Shown: positions 62,562-64,000 of the stretch, piece by piece
Position numbering within the stretch: the first letter of the stretch is position 1
Layout: every line of letters starts with the position of its first letter
Assembly (NCBI GenBank): GCA_036677425.1
Contig: JARFVT010000013.1
Location: forward strand, 682,001-746,000
Direction: 5' to 3'
Source of the DNA: JARFVT01 sp036677425
GTDB taxonomy: Bacteria > Pseudomonadota > Alphaproteobacteria > UBA8366 > Aestuariispiraceae
Length of the DNA stretch: 64,000 bases
Made by a program: the position numbers and the translations under genes
The notes under the pieces: model-generated
Databases searched by the model: none
What the model saw: only the letters and a program-made list of their open reading frames with translations
What the model was told of the DNA's origin: nothing

Positions 62562-62936
62562 ATGAATTCTATGGATGGTCTTCTTCGTGAATATCTGCCG
62601 ATTTTAATTTTCTTTGGTATTGCTATTGCTCTATCTGTTTTTATGATTGTCGCCAGTATGCTTGCGGCAAGGCAATATCCAGATTCTGAAAAACTATCGG
62701 CTTATGAATGCGGATTTGAGGCCTTTGACGATGCACGAACAAGGTTTGATGTTCGGTTTTATCTTGTTACTTTATTATTCATTGTTTTTGATCTTGAAAT
62801 TGCATTTTTATTCCCTTGGGCGGTAAGTCTTGGTGAAATTGGTATGTTTGGTTTCTATTCAATGGTTATATTTTTGGGTATATTGACTGTTGGTTTCTGT
62901 TACGAGTGGAAAAAAGGAGCATTAGAATGGGAGTAA
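62562..62936 (+). CDS. nuoA: NADH-quinone oxidoreductase subunit A
   Basis: NuoA is a small membrane subunit of respiratory complex I. The 124-residue protein has three hydrophobic helices (about residues 10-32, 65-85, 95-115) and the conserved segment KLSAYECGFEAFDDAR..FDVRFYLV (about 45-69) that contacts the quinone-site loop. The ATG at 62562 (GGGAG upstream) is preferred to a TTG at 62541. It starts the nuo operon after an intergenic region of about 230 bp past the terminator and overlaps nuoB by 10 bp. Confidence 0.96.
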   Translation: MNSMDGLLREYLPILIFFGIAIALSVFMIVASMLAARQYPDSEKLSAYECGFEAFDDARTRFDVRFYLVTLLFIVFDLEIAFLFPWAVSLGEIGMFGFYSMVIFLGILTVGFCYEWKKGALEWE

Positions 62937-63484
62937 GTACCAATGATGATGCTGTAACTGATGACAAGGGGCTTGATGTTATGTCTGTGAATTCTAATAG
63001 CTTAAAAGTCATCAGTGATGATTTACAAGATAAAGGCTTTGTAATTACCAATATTGACAAGGTGGTTAATTGGGCGCGGACGGGTTCTTTATGGCCGATG
63101 ACCTTTGGCCTTGCCTGTTGTGCTGTTGAAATGATTCATGCCTATATGCCGCGTTATGATCTTGATCGTTTTGGCATCGTGCCACGGCCTTCACCAAGGC
63201 AATCAGATGTTATGATTGTTGCGGGCACTTTAACCAATAAAATGGCACCAGCATTGCGTAAGGTCTATGATCAAATGGCTGAACCACGTTGGGTAATTTC
63301 AATGGGTTCATGTGCCAACGGTGGCGGTTATTATCATTATTCATATGCGGTTGTTCGCGGTTGTGATCGGGTTGTCCCTGTTGACATTTATGTGCCGGGC
63401 TGCCCTCCCACTGCGGAGGCATTGATCTATGGTATTTTACAATTACAGAAAAAAATTCGCCGTACGGGTACTATATCAAGATGA
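62927..63484 (+). CDS. nuoB: NADH-quinone oxidoreductase subunit B
   Basis: NuoB carries the N2 iron-sulfur cluster that passes electrons to quinone in complex I. The 185-residue protein has the tandem Cys pair in FGLACCAVEM (about residues 60-69), SMGSCANGGGYY (about 125-136) and YVPGCPPTAEAL (about 154-165), giving the four ligands. The start at 62927 has AAGGAG 8 bp upstream; a longer frame to 62906 is disfavoured. The N-terminus is longer than in E. coli, as usual in alphaproteobacteria. Confidence 0.97.
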   Translation: MGVSTNDDAVTDDKGLDVMSVNSNSLKVISDDLQDKGFVITNIDKVVNWARTGSLWPMTFGLACCAVEMIHAYMPRYDLDRFGIVPRPSPRQSDVMIVAGTLTNKMAPALRKVYDQMAEPRWVISMGSCANGGGYYHYSYAVVRGCDRVVPVDIYVPGCPPTAEALIYGILQLQKKIRRTGTISR

Positions 63485-63515
63485 TAAATACCGTTAATAA
63501 TATGCCAAGGAATTC

Positions 63516-64000
63516 ATGAGAATGGATGATAAAAAACAAGCATTATTGGATTTAAGCAATTATATCCAAGATAAATTCCCCGATGATATCGAGGCAGCCG
63601 AACTTATTAATGGTGAGTTGGTAGTGGTGGTGAATTTGCCCGCGATTAAAAAGGTAGCAAAATTCACCCGTGATGATTCTAATTTCATGATGAAATTATG
63701 CGTCGATATTTGCGGTGTTGATTATCCCACGCGGGAAAAGCGCTTTGATGTTGTTTATAATTTATTAAGCATGAAGCATAATTTGCGGATTAGGTTAAAG
63801 GTATATACGGACGAAGAAACACAAGTTCCAAGCCTTTGTGAAATATGGCCTACGGCTAATTGGTTCGAACGTGAAGCATGGGATATGTATGGCATATTCT
63901 TCTCTAATCACCCAGATTTACGTCGTATTTTAACCGATTATGGTTTTGAAGGCCATCCATTGCGTAAAGACTTTCCATTAACTGGCTTTGTCGAAATGCG
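63516..64000 (+). CDS. nuoC: NADH-quinone oxidoreductase subunit C, 3'-truncated by window edge
   Basis: NuoC is a peripheral-arm subunit of complex I next to NuoD. The frame from the ATG at 63516 (AAGG 5 bp upstream; a second ATG at 63522 is possible) is open to the window end, about 161 residues. It shows the family motif DICGVDYP (about 66-73), the central RFDVVYNLLS (about 78-87), and EREAWDMYGIFFSNHPDLRRILTDYGF then GHPLRKDFPL near the visible end. Only the last part of the gene is missing. It is a separate gene here, not fused to nuoD. Confidence 0.95.
   Translation, partial: MRMDDKKQALLDLSNYIQDKFPDDIEAAELINGELVVVVNLPAIKKVAKFTRDDSNFMMKLCVDICGVDYPTREKRFDVVYNLLSMKHNLRIRLKVYTDEETQVPSLCEIWPTANWFEREAWDMYGIFFSNHPDLRRILTDYGFEGHPLRKDFPLTGFVEM

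Overview
The window is AT-rich chromosomal DNA from an alphaproteobacterium. GcrA, a CtrA-type response regulator, FliX, the UPF0262 / low-molecular-weight phosphatase / Maf / RNase G / YacG cluster, a GatCAB operon and phasin-type storage proteins all point to that class. I cannot name the genus. The gene set (ilv, his, pyr, nuo, acc, a flagellum, polyhydroxyalkanoate-linked proteins) suggests a free-living, motile, largely prototrophic respiring bacterium.

Layout. 1-7740: the 3' end of miaA, then branched-chain amino acid synthesis (ilvB, ilvN, ilvC) with a PilZ-like gene between ilvN and ilvC, a HAD nucleotidase, accA and zapE. 7817-12959: tRNA-Leu, a racemase-like CoA-transferase, a 41-residue membrane peptide, phasin, proC and an aldehyde dehydrogenase. 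13053-16197: a frameshifted restriction-modification gene followed by insertion-sequence remnants. 16198-19935: a type I secretion ABC transporter and its membrane fusion protein. 20396-25014: a DeoR-type regulator, an orphan histidine kinase, NnrS, GcrA and a lipoprotein. 25310-29330: a membrane-anchored repeat protein, a BamB-like lipoprotein, Der GTPase and another lipoprotein. 29342-31861: an accessory patch with a broken zinc-ribbon gene, a GC-richer 70-bp tandem array bounded by an inverted repeat, and a frameshifted EamA transporter. 31911-38855: tRNA-Met, mnmA, hisG-hisD and the UPF0262-to-yacG cluster, then tRNA-Phe. 39154-40560: an internally deleted insertion sequence and decayed amidohydrolase and permease genes. 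40496-48705: flagellar genes (fliJ, fliI, fliX, flgI, flgJ, flgN-like, flgK), with dksA and a ctrA gene carrying an in-frame stop. 48708-53041: four surface-sugar genes directly after flgK, probably for flagellin or polysaccharide decoration. 53063-58589: dprA, plsY, a dihydroorotase homologue without its metal-binding HxH, pyrB, an AEC-family permease and ruvX. 58731-64000: gatCAB, tRNA-Asp and the start of the complex I operon (nuoA, nuoB, partial nuoC).

Themes. Core operons look intact and tightly packed, often with 1-10 bp overlaps. Against that background there are several broken genes, two related miniature inverted-repeat elements flanked by TA, an insertion-sequence derivative with conserved ends, and many short tandem arrays (8, 12, 14, 15, 45 and 70 bp periods) in the gaps. 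The most notable points are the stop codon at position 38 of ctrA, the miniature element that supplies the last base of a neighbouring gene's stop codon, and the inverted-repeat-bounded 70-bp array.
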